A stretch of DNA of 20,698 nt from Larix sibirica (taxonomy: Eukaryota > Streptophyta > Pinopsida > Pinales > Pinaceae): assembly GCA_004151065.3 (NCBI GenBank), contig NWUY0300015546.1, positions 4,878-25,575 of the forward strand. The letters are read 5' to 3'. Below are positions 1 to 8,223 of the stretch, in pieces; position 1 is the first letter of the stretch, and each line of letters begins with the position of its first letter. A program made the position numbers and the translations under genes. Under the pieces are notes generated by a model. That model saw only the letters and a program-made list of their open reading frames with translations. It was not told the DNA's origin and ran no database searches.

Positions 1-25
1 AAGGAAGCCATTTTATCACTTGTAG

Positions 26-280
26 GGGAACATGGGATGTATCTACCATCATGAGACTAAGAGTGTCCATGAGTGTATATTTATGGTGCATGATCAGCTG
101 TACAATATAAGATTGGTACCTGAAATACCTGGTACCCCTAAAATCAAGGAACTACTAGTGAATGGCATTGGCAAGGAAATGAAAATAATTGAATCTACTG
201 AATAGATGATTATTGAGACATATGGCTACCAAAAATCCAAGGAGAGTTTCATCCAATATAGAATTACATTGACAATCTAA
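26..280 (+). pseudogene. Possible Ty3/gypsy Gag C-terminal fragment
   Basis: One frame stays open for 59 codons after the TAG at 23 and, past a single TAG at 203, runs on to a TAA at 278. Its start reads GCIYHHETKSVHEC, followed by a helix-like VHDQLYN stretch. The C-x-x-H then H-x-C spacing recalls the Cys/His stretch that ends Gag and precedes protease in some plant gypsy elements. This is a resemblance only: no protease DTG or DSG motif follows. The RT/RNase H remnant downstream on the same strand supports the reading. It could equally be a chance open frame. Confidence 0.3.
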
Positions 281-400
281 GAACCAAGCCATCATAGCTA
301 ATGCAATTTTAGGCATGGGAGCTACTAGCACTAAATATGACCTTCTTAATTTTTTTGACCTTTCTCCATTTTGGGCCAAACTTTGTTGAGGCTCTCGTCT

Positions 401-606
401 TCTCAAGAACTTTAACCTAGTGAGTCTCGCTTCCGGACAGACCAGGGAGCAAATTTTTTTTGCCCAGAGTGAGCTTTACCAAATCGCTCCCGAACAAGAG
501 CGATCTCAGAGTGCGCTTTTAGAGTGCTTCCTAAATGCTTTGCTTGGAAGTGAGCTTCCAGAGTGGGGGGGAGGAGGGGTAGGGTGCTCCCCCGCAACAT
601 AGGTCA
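401..606. other. GC-rich block inside the gypsy-like relic, with G-quadruplex motif
   Basis: This block is visibly richer in G and C than the AT-rich sequence on both sides. It repeats short gagtg/gagcttcc-like words (around 466, 510, 551), includes a small palindrome GGAAGTGAGCTTCC at about 547, and carries four G-runs at 565-584. Short frames exist on both strands, but neither resembles a known protein. It lies between the possible Gag fragment and the RT remnant, where a gypsy element would have protease and early RT, so it looks like an insertion or a replaced segment. Its origin is not recognised. Confidence 0.45.
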
Positions 607-839
607 TCACCCAAATGTCAAGTGTGCCCATAGGTGCATCAATATAGAACTTTTGATTGGATCTTTGAGTTCATTATTTTCATGCAATGGTCGAGATCAA
701 ATGTAAAGAGTTGAAGACAGAGAAACGCAGAGCACAAAAGATAGATAATAGAGGAAAAATTACAAATATTTTGTATGTAATAGATCTCACTGATTTTAAT
801 GAACTTATGTGTTATAGTTTCATTATGTGTTCATCTTCT

Positions 840-1345
840 CTCCTCGTACATCGTTTAGAGCTGCAAAAGCTGTGCGAGAACCACTTGTATATTAAGTTGA
901 GTAAGTGCAAGTCTCTCGAGAATGAAATTCAATCTCTGGGTCACATAACATCCAAAGAAGGACTAAAGGTGGACCTCGAGAAGATATAAGTGATATCTAT
1001 TTGGAAAACCCCAAAGAATGTAGTTTAGGTGAGATTTTTTCTAGGATTTCTTAGGCATAATTGAAGGTCTGTTGAAGGGTTCTCAAGGATTGTAGGCCCT
1101 TTTTCAAATTGACAAGGTAAGAGAGTTAAGTTCCTCTAGACAATGCTTCAGAAAGCGAGACTTCAAGAACTCAAAAATCTCCTCATGTCTGCAGCCATAC
1201 TGATACACCCCAATTTTGATAAAGACTTCTAGGTGTACACATATGAAAGTTATAAGGAGGGTATTGGAGGAGTGCTCGTGGATGAAAGGAGAGAAGTAAT
1301 CTATGAGTCAAGGATGTTGAATGTTCATGAACATAAGTACCCAAC
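840..1345 (+). pseudogene. Decayed Ty3/gypsy reverse transcriptase to RNase H fragment
   Basis: The frame ending at 989 finishes with KLSKC, then LGHITSKEGLKVD, matching the end of the Ty3/gypsy RT palm/thumb (family pattern KLSKC...LGHxISxxGIxxDPxK). After the stop, the same frame gives WKTPKNV and RFFLGFLRH, with VEGFSRIVGPF further on; the family has LRSFLGLxxYYRRFI. A frame change near 1105 is followed by LKNLLMSAAILIHPNFDKDF and then GIGGVLVDER, IYESRML and HEHKYPT, the start of the RT-connection/RNase H domain. The catalytic TDAS is here TYES, so the first acidic residue is lost. The fragment has stops at 987, at about 1033 and in RNase H, at least one frameshift, and ends at the assembly gap. 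The element type is secure; the rest of RT, integrase and both LTRs are missing. Confidence 0.85.
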
Positions 1346-1347
1346 NN
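1346..1347. other. Assembly gap (nn)
   Basis: Two unresolved bases end the gypsy-like RNase H in mid-domain. Thirty-five bases later there is a PBS of a different element type on the other strand. The true gap size is unknown, so the two sides may not be adjacent in the genome. Confidence 0.95.
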
Positions 1348-1382
1348 CATTTTGTTCTGCTCATAAAATCCGGATCACCCTA

Positions 1383-1394
1383 GCTCTGATACCA
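1383..1394 (-). promoter_or_regulatory. Primer-binding site for initiator Met tRNA
   Basis: On the - strand this reads TGGTATCAGAGC, an exact match to the canonical plant LTR-retrotransposon PBS complementary to the 3' end of initiator methionine tRNA. It means a 5' LTR lies at higher coordinates and the body of the element at lower ones. Only 35 bases of that body survive before the gap at 1346. Confidence 0.85.
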
Positions 1395-2064
1395 TATAGG
1401 ATTTGAGCATTCATAGATATAGGTGCAAAAGATAGCAAGATATGATGATTAAATCAAGCATGAACGATTGTGCAATAATATGTATGAATCATTACACATT
1501 AATCTTGAAGAGAAGAAAGACAATGATTTTATTATTAAAGCACGTGAATGAATGAAAGAGGTTACAATTTATAGAGGAACAATTTGAATTAGGTCAGAGA
1601 GAAACTCGAATTGTCTTTGCCATGCAGAGAGGGTTCATGTCGTGCAGAGAGGGATAGTTAGAATTAATTGAGAGCAGATAACCCTAATTATCCATGAATG
1701 CACTCTTAAACTGAGCTTAATTGATTAAGGAACTCACTGATCACTTTAGTTTAACTGAATAATGCATGCAAATTCCTAAAATCACTCAACTGGGGCGCAA
1801 TTGACTGAACTAGGGTACTAATGAGTGTTTGGGGTAGTTAGGTGTCAATTAGGACTTAGTTTGTGAAACAAGTTAAGTCTAACTGAGACATACTCCCTTA
1901 AATCAAGGAGAAAAACCCCCAAATCAAGGAATGTGCCCCCAAATTAGGAAATGGGCCCCAAAAACTAGGGTTTGATCTCATGGGTGACTCGAGAGGTTGT
2001 TTAGGTGTGGTTTGGCCCATTAGATTCACCAGCACATGCTCTAGGAGGGTTATTTACTCTAACA
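1395..2064 (-). mobile_element. Probable 5' LTR of a Copia-type element, body lost
   Basis: The segment abuts the PBS. Read on the - strand, it would begin TGTTAGAGTAAATAACC (from 2064), a start typical of plant Copia LTRs, and end ATCCTATA directly before TGGTATCAGAGC. The expected terminal CA has decayed or the end is slightly misplaced. Length would be about 670 bp. No partner LTR is in the window, so the outer boundary is inferred from terminal sequence only; an earlier end near 1890 (TGTCTCAG, preceded by a purine-rich AAGGGAGTA) is the alternative. Two copies of TGCAGAGAGGG occur at about 1623 and 1641. Confidence 0.55.
1898..1973. repeat. Short imperfect tandem repeat, C-rich/A-rich alternation
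   Basis: Three imperfect units of roughly 22-25 bases alternate AAATCAAGGA or AAATTAGGAA with runs of four to five C. They lie inside the probable Copia LTR. On the - strand they give evenly spaced G-runs. The function, if any, is unknown; LTR promoter regions often hold such short repeats. Confidence 0.5.
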
Positions 2065-2342
2065 TATATTAATTATAGGGAAAAAAATACATAAGTTCGT
2101 ATGGGTGGCCTTCCCCTTGGGAAACTAATCAAACCACAAAACCAGAGTTTAAGCATTATTTTCTATTAGAGTCTGAAGCACAAAAAGTGGAGCTAAGGCT
2201 ATTTATAGAAGAAAATCTAACATTGTATCTATATCTAACAATATTATAACCTAGCTTCCTATAATGATTGCCATTACCATAACCAAAACAAACAAGATCT
2301 ATTAAACTAACATAAAACCAAATATAAAGCATGAATCTAATG

Positions 2343-2756
2343 TTGTGAATCATCAGAGATGTTCACTATAGGCACCTAAGTTTTCTCCTTTGCAATGTTG
2401 GTTTTGACAGGAGAGACATGTTCCTTAAAGACCATGCTAGTGGTGTATTTTTCCAACACATTCATCTTCTCTCCCAACTCTACATGATCCTTAGCCCGTA
2501 GTTTTAGGGTTTCCTCCATGCTCTGTAGTTGTGCTTAGGTTTCTTGTTGTTGTAGCTGAGTTGTCATCTTTTTCTCTGCAATATCGATCAATGCTTTTCC
2601 CATGAGGGTTTTGACATGACAATATAGGGTGATGGTTTTCATATGCTTCATTTCACGAGTTCGAGAGTTACCAGTGTCCTCAATTATCTGCCCTAGGTTA
2701 AGTTTAAAGTCCTCTAGAGGTAACATCTCCCACAACTGCACCACCCAATCTTCCAT
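2343..2756 (-). pseudogene. Broken reading frame with charged, coiled-coil-like helix; unrecognised
   Basis: Starting from ATG at 2756, the frame gives MEDWVVQLWEMLPLEDF, then a Lys/Glu/Gln-rich stretch ending QLQQQET. After one stop at 2535 it carries on in the same frame with AQLQSMEETLKLRAKDHVEL and on to KEKT before the next stop. The continuation past a single nonsense codon, and the heptad-like spacing of L/M/I, suggest a real former protein rather than a shadow frame. Upstream, the frame also reads MVSTSS followed by two stops. Plant retrotransposon Gag proteins often have such helices, but no Gag signature or zinc knuckle is visible. A host-gene fragment is also possible. Confidence 0.4.
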
Positions 2757-2986
2757 GCTTTCAATTATTTATTAGGATGAGGTTGAAACCATGTTCCCAA
2801 AATCTTCGTTGGTGATTATGGCCTTCATAATTACCCTAGGTGTGTGCATGCGCAAGAGTTCGCGACTGGAACCTCCCTTGTCCTACTTTCCTTTCACTAT
2901 CTTGGAGTTTCAAAACCACCAAATACCCGACATTCAAGAGCCCGAGACCAGAGAAAGAACCCAGATAAATCCAACGACCAAGGGCC
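2757..2986. other. Unassigned sequence flanking LTR A
   Basis: No PBS, PPT, protein motif or RNA gene was seen here. The stretch is mixed in composition, and the LTR of the next element starts abruptly at 2987. It is probably the older DNA into which that element inserted. Confidence 0.4.
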
Positions 2987-3267
2987 TATTAGGTGCCCAA
3001 TAGGTAAAATAAATGATTGGTTGACACAAATCCCATTACACAATTAGAATATCCACAAAGACAAAGAGAGATAGGCATTAAGCACACTTTTCTCATTAAT
3101 CAATGTATAATATATATAATGAGATGACCCTTGGATTCATCTTCCAAGTGGTCTCTTGGAATCCTGTTGAGTTTTCATATTCAACTAGGACCTTGGTATT
3201 CTTCTCACGTGAATAGGAGGACAATACCGTAATAGTATTCCTAACACCAAGTATTAGGTTTCCAACA
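2987..3267 (-). repeat. LTR A (3' LTR, 281 bp)
   Basis: On the - strand it begins TGTTGGAAACCTAATACTTG and ends near GGGCACCTAATA. It is preceded by a clear PPT. LTR B at 6973-7254 is collinear over its whole length, and LTR C at 10802-10997 over its 3' two-thirds. Its core (3060-3175) is much closer to C than to B, suggesting that A and C were the two LTRs of one insertion. Confidence 0.8.
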
Positions 3268-3280
3268 ATTCCCCCCTTAA
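3268..3280 (-). other. Polypurine tract next to LTR A
   Basis: The - strand reads TTAAGGGGGGAAT immediately before the LTR start TGTTGG. This is the expected plus-strand priming site for reverse transcription, and it fixes both the orientation and the LTR boundary. Confidence 0.8.
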
Positions 3281-3295
3281 TCCTAAGGGGTGTAT

Positions 3296-3830
3296 GTGAG
3301 TCTAAGAAAAGAGAGTCGAATAACTAAAAGTGGATAGCTACCAACTGATGAACATTTCTAACTTGACAATTTGAATTTGCCAAGAAAGTTAGCAGAAGCC
3401 GAAATCTCCTGCTAAGTACAACTACTCTTTGAATTAGTGGTGGTTATGGCTGAACACAAACCAAAATGTATAGCAGAAGTTGAATTCTTCTACTAAGTGG
3501 GTGGTTTAAGGATGACCACAAACTCTTGAAGTTGGTGACAACTCTGGTTCTCAATCAGAGGTTATATCTAGAACTTAGCTTGAAGGCTCATTGGTTCTCT
3601 GTGAAAATGGTGGTTTTGGGATAACCACAAACCAAAAGAGAGCCGAAAACAGGAAGTGGACAACTGCCAACTACTGAACATTTCCAACTTGACAATATTT
3701 TACCTAGTAATTTAGCTAGAAGTTGTTGTCTTTTTCTAATAGAAGGTGCTCTAGAAATTGGTGGTTTTAAGATTAAAACAAACTAACTGGAGCTCAATCG
3801 AACATGACTTTGAATATGTTATGGCTCGCT
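3296..3830 (-). repeat. Array of two alternating hairpin types and a ~160-bp direct duplication, copy 1
   Basis: Two blocks (about 3303-3462 and 3632-3786) share the order AAAGAGAG, AGTGGA..AACT, ACATTTC, AACTTGACAAT and then hairpin words. Hairpin type 1 pairs TTAGCAG at 3389-3395 with CTGCTAA at 3409-3415, and AGCAGAAG at 3472-3479 with CTTCTACT near 3488-3495. Type 2 pairs GTGGTT at 3610-3615 with AACCAC at 3623-3628 (perfect), with weaker relatives at about 3439 and 3501. The array sits just inside the PPT, in the 3' untranslated part of the element, and recurs in copy 2. Confidence 0.7.
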
Positions 3831-4344
3831 TGTTCTCGCTCACTTGTTTATGATGATTTATCATTCCCCCTTGTCAGAAACAACATGAGGAGTGGAAAGT
3901 CTCATAGTGGTTATGAGTGTCAAAACTAGACACATAATACCACGAACTCATGAGTACTCTAGAGCATGGATTTCTTATGTCTTTGGCTACATCTCTAAAT
4001 CTGGCCTCCGAAACTGGATGTGTCTCATGCTCAGTTGTTCTAGATTACTTGATGAAGGCATGACAGCTTCTTTTCATAATGATAAGGCTATGAAACTTGA
4101 ATCCTGACATAATGTTCCCCTTTTCAAGTACAAGATAAGAAGCAGTAAAATTTTCTACTGCAAGTTTCACTCTTGCAGGTTTCTTTAGTGTCAAACATCT
4201 ATCTGAAAGAATGGTTACGCTTCCCACAATGCTGACAAGGATGAATATCAAAACACTGATATTTCATAAGGCCAACTTTATCACAATGTTGGCATCTGGA
4301 ACTCTGAACTGGTTGTACATCTTTTGGCATTATTTCACTATGTG

Positions 4345-4648
4345 CTAGCAGTTGATAGGAATCATCTCAAAGAGAGGGTTGTTTTGAACAAACACTAGTT
4401 CAAAATGTTGATTCCTTTGTTGTACCTGATATTTTTTGGATTTCAAATCTTGTAGATAATTGATAACAGTTTGAAGAGTTTCTTTGTCAATTGTGAATGA
4501 ATAATCTACAACAGTAAGTATTAGAGTGTTCAGTAACTCTAATATTTCTTTGGTTTTAGACTTTATGAGGGTTGTGTGAGGCCTCCTTGTGCAGGTATGT
4601 CCAATATGACTCAATCAACAGATTGAGGGATTCTTGCAACTCCGCCAT
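4345..4648 (-). pseudogene. Short broken frame in the LTR-element interior, unrecognised
   Basis: An ATG at 4648 opens MAELQESLNLLIESYW and runs about 30 codons to a stop. The frame beside it then stays open for 89 codons to 4345, with a Leu/Lys-rich segment EILELLNTLILTVVDYS and a following LQDLKSKKYQVQQRNQHF. Both parts look helical and of similar character, which suggests one protein split by a frameshift at about 4600. It matches no family that I recognise; a degraded Gag or a captured host fragment are the obvious possibilities. The same frame exists in the second copy at about 8226-8484. Confidence 0.35.
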
Positions 4649-6720
4649 TTTACAAATGGACTCAGCAGAATCAAAATTAAAAAGTGAAGGGTGCTAGTCT
4701 CAGCCGAGAATGCACCCATTTACAAACATCTAAACTCAAGAAACAAAAAAGTTGAACTTACAAAAATCACAGTTTGCAAGTTTCAATGTAAAATATGGAT
4801 TGATGCAAGCTGTAAAAATGCTTTACCTCTATAGAAATAATGTAGATTTGTAGCCACAAATAGGTTGATATCATACCTTTTCAACTATAATCTAGACTTG
4901 TATTCTTTAGAAATAATTCTTTTGGTGATTTTAGGTGCTTAGTTGTGGTTCCAGGCCATGAATTGCTTCCTTCCATTCGATGGTTGCTTCCTTTCATTAG
5001 GGCCACTCACTCAAGGATAAATTCAGGTCAGAATTATCTGCTTGCTTCAACCAAAAACAATCAATCCATAGTTGGTATGTGCATATAATATGTAGTATCA
5101 TCCTGTAACAATTCCAATGGCGATTTTCTCAATTTCCCACGTGTTACAAACAATGGAAAAAGGGAGCCTACATACTTTTAAATGCTATAGAGTTATGCAA
5201 TTAACACTTTTGAATGTATGCATAGTTCACATTCCATATGCCAGTAAACAAAAATGGCACAACTTCCTCCTATGCAAAGTCGTATACAACCAACAGAATT
5301 ACCAAAGCAAAATTTAAGATACTACGCCAGAACTTTGTGATCATTAACAAACTCAAGCTCAAATGTAGAGAGACCAGAAGTTAAATTCACACAACAACCA
5401 AAAGAATCTCTCTAATGTATGGAGTCGACCCCAATATGAACAATTATTTGTAATTTGTAGCATTAAAGAACTATGTTAAATTTCACCAAAGAGATTTAAA
5501 GAATGATCAATGCCACTGGTTACCACACAACCAATATGACAAGCTTCTTCTGACCTTTGCTACATTGAAGATTGGATAAGTGGAGAAGAAATGAAAATGC
5601 TACGCATTCAGAATGAGATGCAAAACCTAGCAAGATTGGTGGAGGAGACGGTGCTCACACAGATGCAGGTCACATAGCTCCAATGAGTTTAGGGTTCACC
5701 TCCAAGAAGTTTAAGGTTCAAGAAATGAAAAACACATATCCAATTTAGGGTTCCGGTTTGCACTAGTCATAGTGTTGTAGCAATAGTCAATAGTCACTTC
5801 AACGCAATAGTTTGTGATAGCAATCACCTCAATGTCGTCATGCACCAGAATAACTCCAAGTCGCAACAATAGAATGGGAATAGAGAGAGGTATTCACACC
5901 ATCCACGTTGGGTTGGAATTCAAGGCACCATAGAGTGAACCAATGCACAACTTTTCAAAAATTATAGCAGCTATAATCATCACTATCTCGGCCCCAATCT
6001 TCAACCAATAGTTGCAGAGAATAGATTTCACCGAAGCAGCAAATAGTGTTGGATCACCACCGTGAGAGAGAGCCCACTCAAGGCAATTTCTCACCACTAT
6101 CTCTTCAAAATGACTCAGTAATAGCTCACAACTCCAATAGCCCAGTAGAGGGCATTTTCAGCAAATGGCTCCACTATCTCTCAATGACGATGCACAACTC
6201 TATGCAGTTTTTACAAGCAGAATCTTAGTGTTTCCACATTCAATGCGTGTGTTTTACCAGTCTTACTATTGAAATTTATGGGTCCAAGCACGGGGCACCT
6301 CAAACCACAACGTTCTTAAAGGAATACATTTCACCAGTGTGAAGAAGTATCACCATAGGAGAGAGATATCACTAACATGTAAGAGTAAAAAAATAGGGTT
6401 CAAAAAAATAACACAGAGATTGAGTATACACCGGTCGCACGGACGAGAGGTAAAAAATGTCGAGTCCGTGGGTAGACTTAGGTAAATCCACACAGAGGGA
6501 GAAGAATGGCGTCAATGCTCAGCTCGGTAGAGATTAGGGTTTCCTCCTTTTTCTAGGAATAGTCTCACGGAATCGCAGCAAAAATTCTACCCATCAACTC
6601 AAGCACACACTTCAATGCACAGATAGTACACATCACTAATCTTTCAACCCAGAGAGGTTCTAACTCCATGATAGCTAGAACGATACAACAACAGTAGAGG
6701 ACATACACTAGGGTTCACGC
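4388..6720. repeat. Long near-identical repeat, unit 1
   Basis: This 2333-base segment reappears at 8224-10556 with a constant offset of 3836 and, by reading, one substitution (C at 4415, A at 8251). The sequence on either side differs between the copies: LTRs and 3' regions are homologous but clearly diverged, and past 6720 against 10556 they are unrelated. Read on the - strand it is the element's long leader-like interior, including GGAAACCCTAAT (telobox-like) near 6533-6544. No coding signal holds over any length; the 60-70-codon frames inside have no recognisable motifs. Confidence 0.9.
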
Positions 6721-6972
6721 CTCCAATGTTTAAATTCTTACAACATGGATTGTAGAAACAATCAATGGGAATTTAGGGTTTGGTTTCATAGTTGAAGGGT
6801 AGGGATTTTCACACTACTAAATAGCGTGGGGTTTTTAGATAATATTTGTTTCAATTGTCTTAACTTGAGACAATATTATTTGAAATATTGTATTTAAACC
6901 AGTGTAGGTAATATATAATATGTAAATTGTATACCATATTGTCTTTATAAATAATCAAATCATCTTAAGTTG
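6721..6972. other. AT-rich unassigned segment with small inverted repeats
   Basis: This stretch lies between the abrupt end of the element interior and LTR B and has no counterpart in the second copy. It holds a perfect 7-bp inverted repeat, ATTGTCT at 6854-6860 with AGACAAT at 6868-6874, directly followed by an overlapping CAATAT/ATATTG pair at 6871-6890. It may be older host DNA, a deletion junction or part of a small decayed element. No gene was seen. Confidence 0.4.
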
Positions 6973-7254
6973 TGTTAGGTTCCCATTCAGGAAAATGTAT
7001 TATTTGATGAGCACAACCCAAATACACAAGATGAAGCTAGACAAATAAAAAGAGAGATAGGCATCAGAGCACACATTTATCATTAATAAATGTACAATAT
7101 ATACAATGAGATGACCCTTGGATTCATCTTCCAAGTGGTCTCTTGCACTCCTTTCAAATTTTCCTATTCACCTATGACTCTTGGTGTTCTTCTCATGTGA
7201 ATAAGGAGATAATAACATAATAATTTTCCTAGCACCAAGTATTAGGTTCCAAAA
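6973..7254 (-). repeat. LTR B (3' LTR of a second, older copy, 282 bp)
   Basis: It is collinear with LTR A from TGTTAGGTTCCC at 6973 to GGTTCCAAAA at 7254 and is followed by a PPT-like run at 7255-7267 (AGGGAGGAAT on the - strand). It carries many more differences from A and C than those two carry from each other. It therefore probably belongs to an older insertion of the family. Confidence 0.8.
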
Positions 7255-7284
7255 ATTCCTCCCTTAATCCTAGGGGGTGTATGT

Positions 7285-7830
7285 GAGTCCAAGAAAAGAG
7301 AGAGAAATAAATAGAAGTGGACAACTACCAACTGCTAAACGTTTCCAACTTCACAATATGAACTCCGAGGAAAATTAGCAGAAGTTGACATTTCCTACTA
7401 AATACAAGTGCTCTCTAAAATGGTGGTTTTGGCTTACCACAAACCAAGAAGGGTTAGCAGAAGCAAACATATTCTACTAAGTGGTTTGCTTAAGGCCAAC
7501 CACAAAATATTGAACTTGGAATGAAGGATCATAGTTTCTGTGTGGAACTTGGCACAAAGGATGAGAGGTTCTCTGCGAAAATTGTGGTTTTGGGTTGACC
7601 ACAAACCAAAAGAGAAATAAAAATAGGAAGTGGATAGATAACACTACTAAACATTTCCAAGTTAACAATTTTTTTCCAAGTAATTTAGCTAGAAGTTGGT
7701 GTCTTCTGCTAATAGAAGGTGCTCTCAAAATTAGTTGTTTTAGGATGACACAAACTCTGCTTGGCTCAGTCGAACATCAGGCTGACTTGGTTTGCTTGTT
7801 CTAGATTGCTTGTTCTTGCTCACTTGTTTA
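7285..7830 (-). repeat. Alternating hairpin array, copy 2
   Basis: The order seen at 3296-3830 recurs despite substantial divergence. Type 1 hairpins are TTAGCAG at 7454-7460 with CTACTAA near 7474-7480, and AGAAG at 7691-7695 with CTTCT at 7703-7707, extended by TTAGC/GCTAA across a one-base bulge. Type 2 hairpins are GTGGTT at 7481 with AACCAC near 7498-7503, GTGGT at 7584 with ACCAC near 7598, and GTGG/CCAC near 7423-7440. The duplicated block structure (about 7285-7445 and 7604-7760) is also kept. Confidence 0.7.
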
Positions 7831-8221
7831 TGACTTTTCATCACTCCCCCCTATTAGGAACAATGCGAGGAGTGAAAAGTCTCATGGTGTCAAAATTAGA
7901 CACGTAACACATGAGTACTCTATAGCATGGATCTCTTCTGCCTTCTGGCTACATCTATGAATCTATCCTCTGAAACTGGTTGTGGCTTATGCTTGCTTGT
8001 TTTGGATTACTTGAGGAAGGTCATGACTTGTTGTTGTTAGAATGATAAGGCTTTCAAACTGGAATCCTAACATAATGTGCCCCCTGTCAAGTACAAGATA
8101 AGAAGTAGTAAAAAATTATGCTGCAAGTTTTACCCTTGCAAGTTTATTCAATGTAGAACATCTATCTGAAGAATGGTTATGCTTCCCATAATTCTGACAA
8201 GGATGAAGATCAAAACACTGA

Positions 8222-8223
8222 NN
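8222..8223. other. Assembly gap (nn)
   Basis: Two unresolved bases sit exactly where the near-identical repeat begins. This makes a scaffolding artefact a serious explanation for the duplication. Confidence 0.95.

Larger units (their letters stand above)
2987..6720 (-). mobile_element. Non-autonomous LTR retrotransposon copy 1 (3' LTR plus most of interior)
   Basis: Read on the - strand, the element runs from its interior at 6720 down to the PPT at 3280-3268 and the 3' LTR at 3267-2987. The interior contains no recognisable protease, integrase, RT or RNase H; only a short broken frame at 4345-4648 stands out. Short LTRs, a Met-tRNA PBS in the related copy, and a non-coding interior of about 3.5 kb fit a LARD-like non-autonomous element that borrows proteins from a Copia or gypsy partner. 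Its 5' end is missing: at 6720 the sequence leaves the element for unrelated DNA, whereas the second copy (8224-10997) continues into a 5' leader, PBS and LTR. Confidence 0.65.

Noticed and set aside
2500-2516. Telobox-like TTTTAGGGTTT words (also at 5688, 6534, 6774, 10370)
   Set aside because: Single scattered occurrences, common in plant DNA; no telomere-like tandem array, and no gene start attached.
5117-5317. 66-codon frame starting ATGGCG on + (repeated at 8953-9153)
   Set aside because: The start context looks gene-like, but the protein has no motif, it lies antisense in the LTR-element interior, and its presence twice simply reflects the duplicated segment.
5894-6097. 67-codon - strand frame MVRNCLEWALSHGG... 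(also 9730-9933)
   Set aside because: No recognisable family, no continuation past its stop, and a competing + frame in the same place; treated as a chance frame in the leader.
6506-6556. ATGGCGTCAATGCTC on +, resembling the start of a plastid-targeted protein
   Set aside because: It stops after 16 codons and is antisense to the element; no downstream exon can be argued for.
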